Positions 40,622 through 48,971 are shown, numbered from the stretch's first letter. The stretch is DNA of 49,143 bases from Paractinoplanes deccanensis (GCF_016862115.1 NZ_BOMI01000009.1:1-49143), one strand, 5' to 3'. Notes: generated by a model from the letters alone, not told the origin. Numbers and translations: made by a program.

Positions 40622-42537
40622 GTCACCGTCAGACGGCTCGGTAGGCCGCTCACCTCGCCGTTCGTAAAGTCCACGGCGTGGCCGGCCAGGCGCAGGCCGC
40701 GGACCTCCGGGGCGCCGGGCATCGGGCGCACCCGCACGACCCCGTTCGGCACGTCGGGATCCAGACCGATCATCGCACGCACGATGTGGATCGCGGAGGC
40801 CGCCGACCACGCCTGCGGGTGGCAGCTGGCGGGGTAGGGCACGGGCCGGCTGAGCGTCGCGCGGTCGTCGCCCCCGTACAGCTCGGGAAGCCGGAAGCCG
40901 AACGCCTCACCCGCCGTGAGCAGACCGTCGATGAGACGCGCCGAGGCGGTGGCGAAGCCGCCGGAGGCGAGACCCGCGGCGACGATGGCCGTGTCGTGCG
41001 CCCAGATCGACCCGCAGTGGTACGACAGCGGCGCGAACCCGCGGTCGGCGGCCGACATCGTGCGCAGGCCGTAGCCGCCCGACATCTCCTCGGAGGCCAG
41101 GGCGGCGGCGACCCGGCGCTCCTCGTCGGCGTTGAGAATGCCGGTTCCGAGCAGGTGGCCGATGTTGCTGGTCAGCGAGTCGACCGGGCGCTTGTCGCGG
41201 TCGAGCGCCAGCGCGGGGTAGCGGCCGCCGTCGACCCAGAACGCCGCCCGGAACCGCTCCGACAGCGCGGCCGCGTAGTCCTCCCACCGCGCGGCGCCGG
41301 GCCTGCCGAACGCGGTGAGCAGCGCGGCGCCGTCCAGGGCCGCCCGGTACGCGTAGCCCTGCACCTCGGCCAGCGCGATCGGCGCGCCGGCGAGCCGGCC
41401 GTCGTGGAAGCGGACCGCGTCGTGCGAGTCCTTCCAGCCCTGGTTGGCGAGGCCGCGGCCGGTGCTGTCGATGTATTCGAGGAAGCCGTCGCCGTCGGGG
41501 TCGGCGTGGTCGGCGAGCCACCCGAGGGCCGCCTCCAGCCGCGGCAGCAGGGCGGCGACCTCGTCCGGCGCGTGGCCCCAGCGCCAGGCGTCATGCAGCA
41601 GGCTGATCCAGAGCGGGGTGGCGTCGATCGTGCCGTAGTACGCGGCGGGCAGCGAGCCGGCGGTGTCGGCGCGGCGCAGCTCGTGCATGATCTTGCCGGG
41701 CGCCTCGCCGGTCGCCGGGTCGGCGCGGACGCCCTGACGGCGGCCGAGCACCCGCAGCGTGCCCATGGCCAGGTCGGTGCCGAGCGGCAGCATCATCCGG
41801 GCCGCCCAGAGGCTGTCGCGGCCGAAGAGCGTGAGATACCACGGGACGCCCGCGCCGAGGAACGTGTCGCCGTCGTCGTCCGGGGTGGTCAGCCGCAGCG
41901 CCGCGAGATCGTCGACCGACCGGGCGACGAGGCGTTCCAGGCGGTTGTCGTACGCCGTGACGGCCGGCCTCGCGAAGTCGCCCCGCGGGCCCGCCAGCAT
42001 CACCGCGCCGGCGTCGTCCACGGTCGCCGACCAGCGCAGCGTGACGCTCTGGCCGGGCGCGAGGGTGACCTTGCAGTCCAGGTCACCGCCCACGCGGACG
42101 TCGATCGCGGCCGGCGGAGACGAACGGACCTCCCCGGATTTCACCGTCTCGATCGGCGCGAGGTCGCTCTCGACGTCCACGGTGACCGCCGTGGTGACCG
42201 GCACGGACGCGGTCGACGAGATGCGGATCTCCTCCGTGACCGAGCCGGGGCGCACCCGCCGGATCCGGTCGACGCGCACGGTGGGGTCGGGCCCGGGATC
42301 GCCGAGCCAGCGGGCCAGCGAGACGAAGCGGGTCGTCCCGGCGTCCTCGACGGACCAGCCGATGGGCTCGGGCTCACGGCCGTCGAGGCGCAGCAGGGCC
42401 AGCGACACGATCCGGCGGTCGGCGTGGAAGACGCCCTGCACGCCGGCGGCCCGGATCTGCCCGTCCGGCCCGGAAAGCGCCGAGGTCGGCGCGGCGAGCG
42501 TGGGGACCAGGTCGTGCAGGAGGGGCTGGAGAGCCAC
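40600..42537 (-). CDS. Glycogen-debranching-type glycoside hydrolase
   Basis: A 645-residue protein with an N-terminal glycogen-debranching N-domain (about 1-190, including GVFHADRRIVSLALLRLDG) and an (alpha/alpha)6-barrel catalytic domain of the amylo-alpha-1,6-glucosidase/MGH1-like type, with the hallmark PWYLTLFGRDSLWAARM (about 235-251). It has no signal peptide, so it would act on imported oligosaccharides. GTG 42537 is chosen because GAGGAG lies 5 nt before it; the longer frame to 42630 has none. It is divergent from the LacI gene across a double operator and should be coregulated with the importer. The exact linkage cleaved is not readable by eye. Confidence 0.85.
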   Translation of the reverse strand: MALQPLLHDLVPTLAAPTSALSGPDGQIRAAGVQGVFHADRRIVSLALLRLDGREPEPIGWSVEDAGTTRFVSLARWLGDPGPDPTVRVDRIRRVRPGSVTEEIRISSTASVPVTTAVTVDVESDLAPIETVKSGEVRSSPPAAIDVRVGGDLDCKVTLAPGQSVTLRWSATVDDAGAVMLAGPRGDFARPAVTAYDNRLERLVARSVDDLAALRLTTPDDDGDTFLGAGVPWYLTLFGRDSLWAARMMLPLGTDLAMGTLRVLGRRQGVRADPATGEAPGKIMHELRRADTAGSLPAAYYGTIDATPLWISLLHDAWRWGHAPDEVAALLPRLEAALGWLADHADPDGDGFLEYIDSTGRGLANQGWKDSHDAVRFHDGRLAGAPIALAEVQGYAYRAALDGAALLTAFGRPGAARWEDYAAALSERFRAAFWVDGGRYPALALDRDKRPVDSLTSNIGHLLGTGILNADEERRVAAALASEEMSGGYGLRTMSAADRGFAPLSYHCGSIWAHDTAIVAAGLASGGFATASARLIDGLLTAGEAFGFRLPELYGGDDRATLSRPVPYPASCHPQAWSAASAIHIVRAMIGLDPDVPNGVVRVRPMPGAPEVRGLRLAGHAVDFTNGEVSGLPSRLTVTYPASLP

Positions 42538-42600
42538 GCGATCTCCTCGGGGGTTGACACGGTGCGGGGGAACGGCGAAGCTCGGAAACAATCCCGCAAC

Positions 42601-42612
42601 TTGAACGATCCA
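42601..42612. promoter_or_regulatory. LacI-type operator O1
   Basis: TTGAACGATCCA, one base from the near-palindrome TTGAWCGWTCAA with the central CG usual for LacI-family regulators. It is the left arm of an 18-bp inverted repeat (42600-42617 with 42643-42660, one mismatch). Confidence 0.7.
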
Positions 42613-42647
42613 ATTCCGCTTTTCAGTCAATACTGCCGTCCAGGAAT

Positions 42648-42659
42648 TTGATCGTTCAA
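42648..42659. promoter_or_regulatory. LacI-type operator O2
   Basis: TTGATCGTTCAA, matching TTGAWCGWTCAA fully. Its centre is 47 bp from O1, with both between the divergent debranching-enzyme and regulator starts. The two sites could be bridged by a tetramer or repress the two directions separately. Confidence 0.7.
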
Positions 42660-42680
42660 GACCTTGGAAGGCACGAATCG

Positions 42681-43667
42681 GTGGAAAAGGTAACGATCGC
42701 CACGGTGGCCCGGCGTGCCGGCGTCTCCCGCCAGACCGTGTCCAACGTGCTCAACACGCCGGACGTGGTGCGCGAGGAGACCCGCGAGCGGGTGCGCGAG
42801 GCGATCGCCGAGCTCGGCTACCGGGTCAACCAGGCGGCCCGCCAGATGCGCACCGGCCGGTCCCGGCTGATCGCCGTGCGCATCGAGCCGGCGAACGACG
42901 GCATCAACGGCTCGGTGCTCGACCGCTTCCTGCACGGGCTGACCGACGCCGCGGGCCTCGCCGGATACCGCGTGATGCTCTACACGGCCGCCGGCGACGA
43001 CGACGAGATCGCGACGTACGAGGAGCTGCTCTCCGCGTACGACCTCGACGCCTTCGTCCTCACCAGCACGCACCACGGCGACCCCCGCACCTCGTGGCTG
43101 GCCGGGCGCGACATTCCCTTCGTCACCTTCGGCCGGCCCTGGGGCGCCCCCGACACCCACTCGTGGGTCGACGTCGACAACGCCTCCGGGACCACCGCCG
43201 CCACCGAGCGGTTGCTCGCCACCGGCCACCGGCGCATCGGATTCCTCGGCTGGCCGGCCGGGTCCGGCGTCGGCGACGCGCGGCGCGAGGGCTGGGCGCG
43301 CGCCCTGGGAGCGGCCCACCTGCTCGGCTCCTCGGCCGGCGTCGAGGACGGCGTCGACACCGGCGCCGCGGCGGCCCGCGGGCTGCTCGCCGCCGAGCCC
43401 GACACGACAGCGCTCGTCTGCGCCAGCGACTCCCTCGCCCTCGGGGCGCTCGAGGCGGCCCGCGAGATGGGCCGCGACTGCGCGGTGATCGGCTTCGACG
43501 ACACGGCCGTCGCCCGCGCGATCGGCCTCACCAGCGTCAGCCAGCCCCTCGCCGAGGCCGCCGGTCGCTGCATGGACCTGCTGCGCGAGCTGCTCGACGG
43601 CCGCGCCCCCTCGGCTCCCACCCACGTCCTGCTCCCGCCGTCCCTGGTGCTCCGCCAGACGGCCTGA
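42681..43667 (+). CDS. LacI-family transcriptional regulator
   Basis: A 328-residue sugar-responsive repressor. The helix-turn-helix is TIATVARRAGVSRQTVSNVL (5-24), followed by the hinge helix with NQAARQMRTGRS. The periplasmic-binding-like ligand domain fills about 60-325 (FVTFGRPWG, SWVDVDN, GHRRIGFLGWP, VIGFDDTAVAR). GTG 42681 has GGAAGG at 9 nt; a TTG at 42648 would lie inside operator O2. First gene of a regulator, binding protein, permease, permease operon and divergent from the debranching enzyme, so it most likely controls both. Confidence 0.92.
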   Translation: MEKVTIATVARRAGVSRQTVSNVLNTPDVVREETRERVREAIAELGYRVNQAARQMRTGRSRLIAVRIEPANDGINGSVLDRFLHGLTDAAGLAGYRVMLYTAAGDDDEIATYEELLSAYDLDAFVLTSTHHGDPRTSWLAGRDIPFVTFGRPWGAPDTHSWVDVDNASGTTAATERLLATGHRRIGFLGWPAGSGVGDARREGWARALGAAHLLGSSAGVEDGVDTGAAAARGLLAAEPDTTALVCASDSLALGALEAAREMGRDCAVIGFDDTAVARAIGLTSVSQPLAEAAGRCMDLLRELLDGRAPSAPTHVLLPPSLVLRQTA

Positions 43668-43692
43668 TCCCCCACGCCTGAGGAGACATGCG

Positions 43693-44928
43693 ATGACCAG
43701 CCGAAAACTGCTCGCCGCGGTCCTCGCCGGGTCGCTCGTCGCGGTGAGCGCCTGCGGCAGCGGCTTCGACGACGACAAGTCCACGACCCAGCAGAGCGCC
43801 GGCCCGGCCGACCTCCAGATCATGATCGCCTCGTCCGGCGACGCGGAGACCAAGGCCGTGCAGGCGGCGGCCGCCGAATGGGCCTCCGGCAGCGGCAACA
43901 AGGCCACGATCATCCCCGCGCAGGACATCGTCCAGCAGCTCGGGCAGGGCCTCGCCGGCAGCAACCCGCCGGACGTGTTCTACGTCGACGCGGCCCGCTT
44001 CGCCGACTACGCGAGTGTGGGCGCGCTCGACCCGTACGCCCAAGGTCTTGCCGGCAGTGACGCCTTCCTGCCCAATCTGCGGCAGAGCTTCACGTACGAC
44101 GGGAAGCTGTACTGCCTGCCCAAGGACACCTCGACGCTGGCGCTGCAGATCAACACCGGGCTGTGGCAGAAGGCCGGGCTGACCGACGCGGACGTCCCCA
44201 CCACGTGGGACCAGCTCCGGGCGACCGCCGAGAAGATCAAGGCGAAGGGCATCACCCCGCTCGCGATCGGCGACACCCGCGACCGGATCGGCGCCTTCCT
44301 CGTGCAGGCCGGGGGCTGGTGGGTCAGCCCGGACGGCAAGCAGGCCACCGCGGACACGCCGCAGAACGAGCAGGCGCTCACGTACGTCCAGGGACTGCTC
44401 AAGGACGGCCTGGCCAAGTATCCCAAGGCGCTCGACGCCGGCTGGGCCGGCGAGGCGTTCGGCAAGGGCAAGGTCGCCATGACCATCGAGGGCAACTGGA
44501 TCAAGGGTGCGCTCAGCGCCGACTTCCCCGACATCAAGTACAAGGTCGTGGAGCTGCCCGCCGGGCCGAAGGGCAAGGGCACGCTCTCGTTCACGCAGTG
44601 CTGGGGCATCGCGGCCAAGAGCAAGTTCAAGCAGCAGGCGGTCGCCTTCGTGCAGGCCATGACCACCGCCGACGAGCAGCTCGGCTTCGCCAAGGCGTTC
44701 GGCGTCATGCCCTCCCGGCAGGACGCGCAAGCCTCCTACCAGCAGCAGTACCCCGACGACGCCCCGTTCGTGGCCGGCGCGCGATACGCGCAAGGCCCGG
44801 TGAACGCGCCCAAGATGGACAGCGTGCTCGCCGACCTCGACGCCGGCCTCCAGGGCCTGCAGAACGGCGACCCGAAGGCCGTCCTCCAGCGCTTCGACAA
44901 GAACGCCAAGTCGGCCCTGGGCGGCTGA
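43693..44928 (+). CDS. ABC sugar-binding lipoprotein
   Basis: A 411-residue extracellular solute-binding protein of the maltose-type family (SBP_bac_1). Signal peptide MTSRKLLAAVLAGSLVAVSA ends in the lipobox before Cys21, so it is lipid-anchored. Segments PPDVFYVDAARFADYA, YCLPKDTSTLALQINTGLW and GKVAMTIEGNWI are typical of oligosaccharide-binding members. ATG 43693 has GAGGAG upstream. The neighbouring debranching-type enzyme suggests a branched or alpha-linked oligosaccharide, which is inference. It is followed 2 bp after its stop by the first permease gene. Confidence 0.92.
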   Translation: MTSRKLLAAVLAGSLVAVSACGSGFDDDKSTTQQSAGPADLQIMIASSGDAETKAVQAAAAEWASGSGNKATIIPAQDIVQQLGQGLAGSNPPDVFYVDAARFADYASVGALDPYAQGLAGSDAFLPNLRQSFTYDGKLYCLPKDTSTLALQINTGLWQKAGLTDADVPTTWDQLRATAEKIKAKGITPLAIGDTRDRIGAFLVQAGGWWVSPDGKQATADTPQNEQALTYVQGLLKDGLAKYPKALDAGWAGEAFGKGKVAMTIEGNWIKGALSADFPDIKYKVVELPAGPKGKGTLSFTQCWGIAAKSKFKQQAVAFVQAMTTADEQLGFAKAFGVMPSRQDAQASYQQQYPDDAPFVAGARYAQGPVNAPKMDSVLADLDAGLQGLQNGDPKAVLQRFDKNAKSALGG

Positions 44929-44930
44929 GC

Positions 44931-45956
44931 GTGGCGCTCTCGAGACGGGCTCCCTCCACGAGGAGCGGCGAACGGGTCGCGGGCTGGCTCTTCGTCGCTC
45001 CGGTCGTGATCGTCCTCGGGCTGTTCATGCTGCTGCCGATCCTCATGGCGCTGTGGGTGAGCCTCACCCGCTGGAACGGCCAGGGCAGCCCGTTCACCGG
45101 CGACGTGCCGTTCGCCGGCGCCGGCAACTACACCCGGCTGTTCACCGACGAGGGCCTGACCCGCCAGGACTTCATGACCAGCATCCGCAACAACGCCTAC
45201 TACGTGTTCTTCGTGGTGCCGATCCAGACCGTGCTCGCCCTCGGCCTCGCCGTGATCGTGAACAAGCGCAAGGCGTTCTTCCGCTCGGCGTTCTACTTCC
45301 CGTCGGTGACCAGCTCGGTCGCGATCAGCGTGGTGTTCCTGTTCATGTTCGCCAACGGCGGGGCGATCAACGCGATCCTGAGCGTGTTCGGCATCAGCGG
45401 GCCGCAGTGGTTCTCCGACCCGCGCGGCGTCATTCACCTGTTCCTCGACAGCATCGGGCTGGTCGACGTCAACGCGCCGCCGTCCGCGCTCGCCGATCAC
45501 GGGGTGCTCGGACTGAGCTGGTGGGACTGGACCTCCGGGCCCAGCGTGGCGATGTGCGCGATCATCTCGCTGGTCGTCTGGACCACCTCGGGCACGTTCA
45601 TGCTGATGTACCTGGCCGCCCTGCAGAACGTGCCGGTGCAGCTCGAGGAGGCCGGCATGATCGACGGCGCCTCGCGGTGGCAGCGGTTCCGGTACATCAC
45701 GCTGCCGGCGCTGCGGCCCACCACCTTCCTGGTGGTCACGCTCGGCCTGATCGGCACCTGGCAGGTCTTCGACCAGATCTACGTGATGAGCCAGGGCAAC
45801 CCGGCGAAGACGACACTGACCCCGGCGTTCCTGTCGTACCGGACGGCGTTCCGCGACTTCGACTACGGCACCGGCGCGGCGATCTCGTTCGTCCTGTTCC
45901 TCATCATCGTGGTGCTGACCCTGTTCCAGCGATGGCTGACCCGGGAGCGCGGATGA
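44931..45956 (+). CDS. ABC sugar permease, MalF type
   Basis: A 341-residue inner permease with about six to seven membrane helices, the first at about 20-45. The EAA loop that docks the ATPase is LEEAGMIDGASRWQRFRYITL (in part) at about residue 235. The GTG start lies 2 bp after the binding-protein stop; its own stop overlaps the next start (ATGA). A sizeable outer loop between helices holds a Trp-rich segment (SWWDWTSG). Confidence 0.92.
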   Translation: MALSRRAPSTRSGERVAGWLFVAPVVIVLGLFMLLPILMALWVSLTRWNGQGSPFTGDVPFAGAGNYTRLFTDEGLTRQDFMTSIRNNAYYVFFVVPIQTVLALGLAVIVNKRKAFFRSAFYFPSVTSSVAISVVFLFMFANGGAINAILSVFGISGPQWFSDPRGVIHLFLDSIGLVDVNAPPSALADHGVLGLSWWDWTSGPSVAMCAIISLVVWTTSGTFMLMYLAALQNVPVQLEEAGMIDGASRWQRFRYITLPALRPTTFLVVTLGLIGTWQVFDQIYVMSQGNPAKTTLTPAFLSYRTAFRDFDYGTGAAISFVLFLIIVVLTLFQRWLTRERG

Positions 45957-46780
45957 AACTGCTCAACCGGTTCCTCGGCTACGCGATCCTGACCTTCTTC
46001 GCGATCGTCTTCCTCTACCCGTTCGTCATCCAGATCGCGAACTCGTTCAAGACCGAGGCCGACGCGGCCGCCCATCCGCTGTCCCCCGTGCCCTCGCCCT
46101 TCACCACAGACTCGGTCGTACGCATCTTCGAGGGCACCGGGTTCCCGACCTGGCTGGGCAACTCCGTGCTCGTCGCCGTGGTCGTCACCCTGTCCCGCGT
46201 GCTGTTCGGCTCGATGGCCGGCTACGCGTTGTCCCGGCTCCGGTTCCGCGGCCGGAAATTTCTCTTTGCCCTGCTCATCGCCCTGATGGCGGTGCCGCCG
46301 GTGGTGCTGCTCATCCCGAAGTTCCTGGTGCTCAACCAGCTCGGCATGTACGACAGCTACGCCGCGCTCATCGTCCCGCTGCTGGCCGACGCGACCGGCG
46401 TCTTCATCATGAAGCAGTTCTTCGACTCGGTGCCCGTCAGCGTCGAGGAGGCCGCCCGCATCGACGGCGCCGGCGCGTTCCGGACCTTCTGGTCGGTGGT
46501 GCTCCCGATGGCCCGGCCGGCCCTCATCGCGGTGACCATACTGATGTTCACCGGCGTGTGGAACGAGTTTCCGCACACCCTGGTCGCCGTGCAGGACCCG
46601 GGCCTGTTCACCCTGCCGCGCGGCCTGGCCGACCTGGTCAGCGGCTCGCTCGGCGCCGGCACCCAATATCCGCTCAAGCTGGGCGCCGCGCTGCTCGCCA
46701 CGATCCCGGTCGCGATCATCTTCGTGGTCTTCCAGCGCTACTTCGTGCGGGACGCGGCCGAAGGGGCTGACAAGGGCTAG
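45953..46780 (+). CDS. ABC sugar permease, MalG type
   Basis: A 275-residue partner permease with six membrane helices. The EAA loop is VEEAARIDGAGAFRTFWSVV (about 164-183) and the family segment NSFKTEADA lies near residue 30. ATG overlaps the previous stop by 4 bp. No ATPase gene is present in this window; in streptomycetes such importers share one MsiK-type ATPase coded elsewhere, and the same is likely here. Confidence 0.92.
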   Translation: MKLLNRFLGYAILTFFAIVFLYPFVIQIANSFKTEADAAAHPLSPVPSPFTTDSVVRIFEGTGFPTWLGNSVLVAVVVTLSRVLFGSMAGYALSRLRFRGRKFLFALLIALMAVPPVVLLIPKFLVLNQLGMYDSYAALIVPLLADATGVFIMKQFFDSVPVSVEEAARIDGAGAFRTFWSVVLPMARPALIAVTILMFTGVWNEFPHTLVAVQDPGLFTLPRGLADLVSGSLGAGTQYPLKLGAALLATIPVAIIFVVFQRYFVRDAAEGADKG

Positions 46781-46786
46781 TAGGTT
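46781..46786 (+). promoter_or_regulatory. -10 box for the small membrane protein
   Basis: TAGGTT directly follows the malG-type stop codon; 8 nt then lead to GTG 46795. This suggests a separate start of transcription for the HTTM pair. Confidence 0.45.
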
Positions 46787-46794
46787 GTCTCGCT

Positions 46795-47232
46795 GTGGAT
46801 GAGCTAACCGTGCGTGGCCGGCGGCTGCGGGTGGTCGCCACCCTGGTCGCCGGCGCGCTGCTGCTCGCCGGCACCTTCTGGGGTGTCGACGACGACTTCC
46901 CGTTCGGCCCGTTCCGGATGTATTCGACGGCACCCGACCCGAACGGCGACGCGAAGGACACCCGCGTCGAGGGCGTCGACACCGCCGGGCGCACGGTGGC
47001 CATCACCGAGGGCAACAGCGGCATCCGGCGGGCCGAGATCGAGGGACAGCAGCAGGCGTACGAGACCGACCCGTCCCGCCTGAGCCGCATCGCCGACGCG
47101 TACGCCTCCCACACGCCCGGCGCCGCACCCCTGCGCACCGTGAAAATCGTGATCCGCTGGCACGGCATCGAGCACGCCCGGCCGACCGGCGACTACCGCG
47201 ACGAGGTCGTCGCCGAGTGGACGCGGCCATGA
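46795..47232 (+). CDS. Small single-span membrane protein paired with HTTM
   Basis: A 145-residue protein with a basic N-terminus, one membrane helix (about 13-32) and an outer domain of about 110 residues beginning DDDFPFGPFRMYSTAPDPNG. I know of no established function; similar small proteins are found beside HTTM genes in actinomycetes. The stop overlaps the HTTM start (ATGA), indicating tight coupling and a probable complex. It could have its own leaderless promoter or be read through from the ABC operon, since only 14 bp separate it from the permease stop. Confidence 0.75.
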   Translation: MDELTVRGRRLRVVATLVAGALLLAGTFWGVDDDFPFGPFRMYSTAPDPNGDAKDTRVEGVDTAGRTVAITEGNSGIRRAEIEGQQQAYETDPSRLSRIADAYASHTPGAAPLRTVKIVIRWHGIEHARPTGDYRDEVVAEWTRP

Positions 47233-48077
47233 GGTGGCTCTTCGCGCCGGTGCCGAAGGGCCGCATCGCCGCCTTCCGCACGGTGGTCTACAGCTTCGTG
47301 GCGCTCGACCTCACCGTCTTCACGCCGTGGGTGCGCTCGCACGCGAACACGCCGGCGGAGCTCTACCAGCCGCTGCTGATCGGCCGGCTCCTGCACCTGC
47401 CCACTCCCGGCCCGGCGCTCGTCTGGACGGTGTTCTGGCTGCTCCTCGCGCTGTCGCTGGCGGCCGCGACCGGCCGGGCGCCCCGGGCCCTGGGCTGGGC
47501 CGTCTTCGCGCTCTACTTCGAGTGGATGATCATCGCGATGAGCTACGGCAAGGTCGACCACGACCGCGTCGGCCTGCTCGTCGCCCTGGCGGTGCTGCCG
47601 ACGGCCGGCCTCGCCCGGCACGGTGCGACGGAGATGTCCGAGAAGGGCGGCTGGGCGCTGCGCGTCACCCAGATCGCGGTGATCTGCACGTACTTCCTGG
47701 CCGCGATCGCGAAACTCCGCTTCGGCGGCATCGACTGGCTCACCAGCGCCGTGCTGGCCCAGGCCATCATCCGCCGCGGCACCTGGCTGGCCGACCACAT
47801 CGCCGTCGTGCCCGGCCTGCTGATCGCCGCCCAGTTCGGCATCATCCTGTTCGAGCTGCTCAGCCCGCTCATCTTCGCGGTGCCGCAGAAGTGGCGAAAC
47901 TGGGGCGTCGCCTTCTTCTATTCCTTCCACCTGATGACCTTCTCCATGATCACCATCTCGTTCGCACCACATCTGGTGGCGATGACGAGCTTCCTGCCGC
48001 TGGAGAAGGTGCGCCCGATCGCGTGGCTCCGCCACCGAACGGCCACGCGACCAGCCGTCGCCGAGAGCGGCGGCTAG
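47229..48077 (+). CDS. HTTM-domain membrane protein
   Basis: A 282-residue polytopic membrane protein with about seven hydrophobic helices, related to the membrane domain of vitamin K-dependent gamma-carboxylase (HTTM). Family-like segments are TYFLAAIAKLRFGGIDWL near 155-172 and LFELLSPLIFAVPQKWR near 205-221. The function of bacterial HTTM proteins is mostly unknown; carboxylase activity is not established for this form. ATG 47229 is preferred over GTG 47217 because it gives the ATGA overlap with the gene before. A strong hairpin follows at 48168. Confidence 0.82.
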   Translation: MRWLFAPVPKGRIAAFRTVVYSFVALDLTVFTPWVRSHANTPAELYQPLLIGRLLHLPTPGPALVWTVFWLLLALSLAAATGRAPRALGWAVFALYFEWMIIAMSYGKVDHDRVGLLVALAVLPTAGLARHGATEMSEKGGWALRVTQIAVICTYFLAAIAKLRFGGIDWLTSAVLAQAIIRRGTWLADHIAVVPGLLIAAQFGIILFELLSPLIFAVPQKWRNWGVAFFYSFHLMTFSMITISFAPHLVAMTSFLPLEKVRPIAWLRHRTATRPAVAESGG

Positions 48078-48167
48078 CCGGCGGTTTGTGCCGCCCGGCC
48101 GCACGAGCGCACCTCCCCGCGGTTTCCCGGCTGCGGGACAGACCGTCGAAGCACAGTCGGCACTACT

Positions 48168-48196
48168 GGCCCCGACGTCCCGTGGACGTCGGGGCC
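48168..48196 (+). terminator. Terminator after the HTTM gene
   Basis: A perfect 13-bp stem (48168-48180 with 48184-48196) closes a 3-nt loop 90 bp past the stop. A second, weaker structure follows: GCCAGC (48202-48207) with GCTGGC (48232-48237) around an inner GGGG/CCCC stem. Confidence 0.75.
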
Positions 48197-48280
48197 GAGC
48201 TGCCAGCGGGGTCAAGAAGCCCCGCGGGCCGGCTGGCTTCCTCCGGTATCTCCACCATACTCAGCTCGCACAGGCCCGTC

Positions 48281-48290
48281 TACGTACGTA
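48281..48290. promoter_or_regulatory. TACGTACGTA palindrome upstream of the GntR gene
   Basis: A perfect 10-bp palindrome 54 bp before ATG 48344, in an otherwise GC-rich stretch. Position and symmetry fit an operator for the dimeric regulator, but this is inference. Confidence 0.35.
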
Positions 48291-48330
48291 CATATACGGT
48301 GATGGCAGGATCTACGCGTGAGTGGTCGCC

Positions 48331-48336
48331 TACCGT
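48331..48336 (+). promoter_or_regulatory. -10 box for the GntR gene
   Basis: TACCGT, 7 nt, then ATG 48344; fits a leaderless message and supports the short start. Confidence 0.45.
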
Positions 48337-48343
48337 TCGCTGC

Positions 48344-48592
48344 ATGGGCGATGAAGCGCAGGAGCCGTATCGTCACCGGACACCCCGCCCGATCTACGTG
48401 ATGATCGCGGACGAGCTGGCCACGGAGATCGCCAAGGCGCCCGTGGACTCCCCCATCGCCAGCGAGAACGACATCCAGCAGCGCTGGGGAGTGGCTCGCG
48501 CGACCGCCCGCCATGCGATTGCCGCGCTGCGAGACCGCGGCCTCGTCTACACGGTGCCGGGGCGAGGCTCGTTCGTCAGCCCACGCACGTAA
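48344..48592 (+). CDS. Small GntR-type winged-helix regulator
   Basis: An 82-residue protein that is almost only a GntR winged helix: IYVMIADELATEIAKAP, SENDIQQRWGVARATARHAI (recognition region, about 44-63), then LRDRGLVYTVPGRGSFV, the typical wing. There is no effector-binding domain. Such minimal GntR proteins are common in streptomycete-like genomes. In-frame starts at 48299 (GTG) and 48302 (ATG) would add 14-15 residues; I prefer 48344 because of the -10 box. Targets unknown. It borders the repeat-rich end of the window. Confidence 0.8.
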   Translation: MGDEAQEPYRHRTPRPIYVMIADELATEIAKAPVDSPIASENDIQQRWGVARATARHAIAALRDRGLVYTVPGRGSFVSPRT

Positions 48593-48835
48593 TGCTTGCC
48601 GGGCACAGCACACACGCGACAAGCGCGGCCGGCGCCTCGTCGCGTCGTCGCCGTGAGCCGCACGCTTCGCCACCCCGCGCTACCGCGCACTTCGTCACCC
48701 CGCGCTATCAGCTACCGCTCACTTCGTCACCCCGCGCGCGAGCTACCCCGCTGAGGTACCTCGCGCTTCGCGACCCGCGCTCGGCTACCTCGCTGAGCTG
48801 TACCGCGCACAGCTACCCCGCTGAGCTGCCCCGCT
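48593..48835. other. Degenerate repeat region, no gene
   Basis: Short GC-rich pieces such as CACTTCGTCACCCCGCGC recur at about 48689 and 48719, with a diverged relative near 48663, followed by variants of GAGCTACCCCGCTGAG. No convincing coding frame is present. It looks like the oldest, most decayed part of the tail of dispersed element copy B. Confidence 0.6.
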
Positions 48836-48913
48836 GAGATGGCTCGCTGAGATGGCTCGCTGAGATGGCTCGCTGAGATGGCTCGCTGAGATGGCTCGCT
48901 GAGATGGCTCGCG
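48836..48913 (-). repeat. 13-bp tandem repeat, 6 copies
   Basis: Six units of GAGATGGCTCGCT (48836-48848, 48849-48861, 48862-48874, 48875-48887, 48888-48900, 48901-48913). Five are identical and the last differs in its final base. It lies in the tail of dispersed element copy B. Confidence 0.95.
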
Positions 48914-48971
48914 CCGAGCCGCCGAGCTGGCCGCCGAGCCGACCACGCTGAGCCGACCACGCCGAGCTCGC

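Noticed and set aside
42648..42680. TTG 42648 as the start of the LacI regulator
   Set aside because: It falls inside operator O2, lacks a ribosome site, and the added residues have no LacI-family similarity; GTG 42681 has GGAAGG upstream.
48088..48321. 77-codon frame after the HTTM gene
   Set aside because: It runs through the terminator hairpins and has Arg/Pro/Gly low-complexity; no motif and no ribosome site.
48836..48913. CRISPR array
   Set aside because: Units of 13 bp with no spacers between them; no cas genes nearby. It is a simple tandem repeat.
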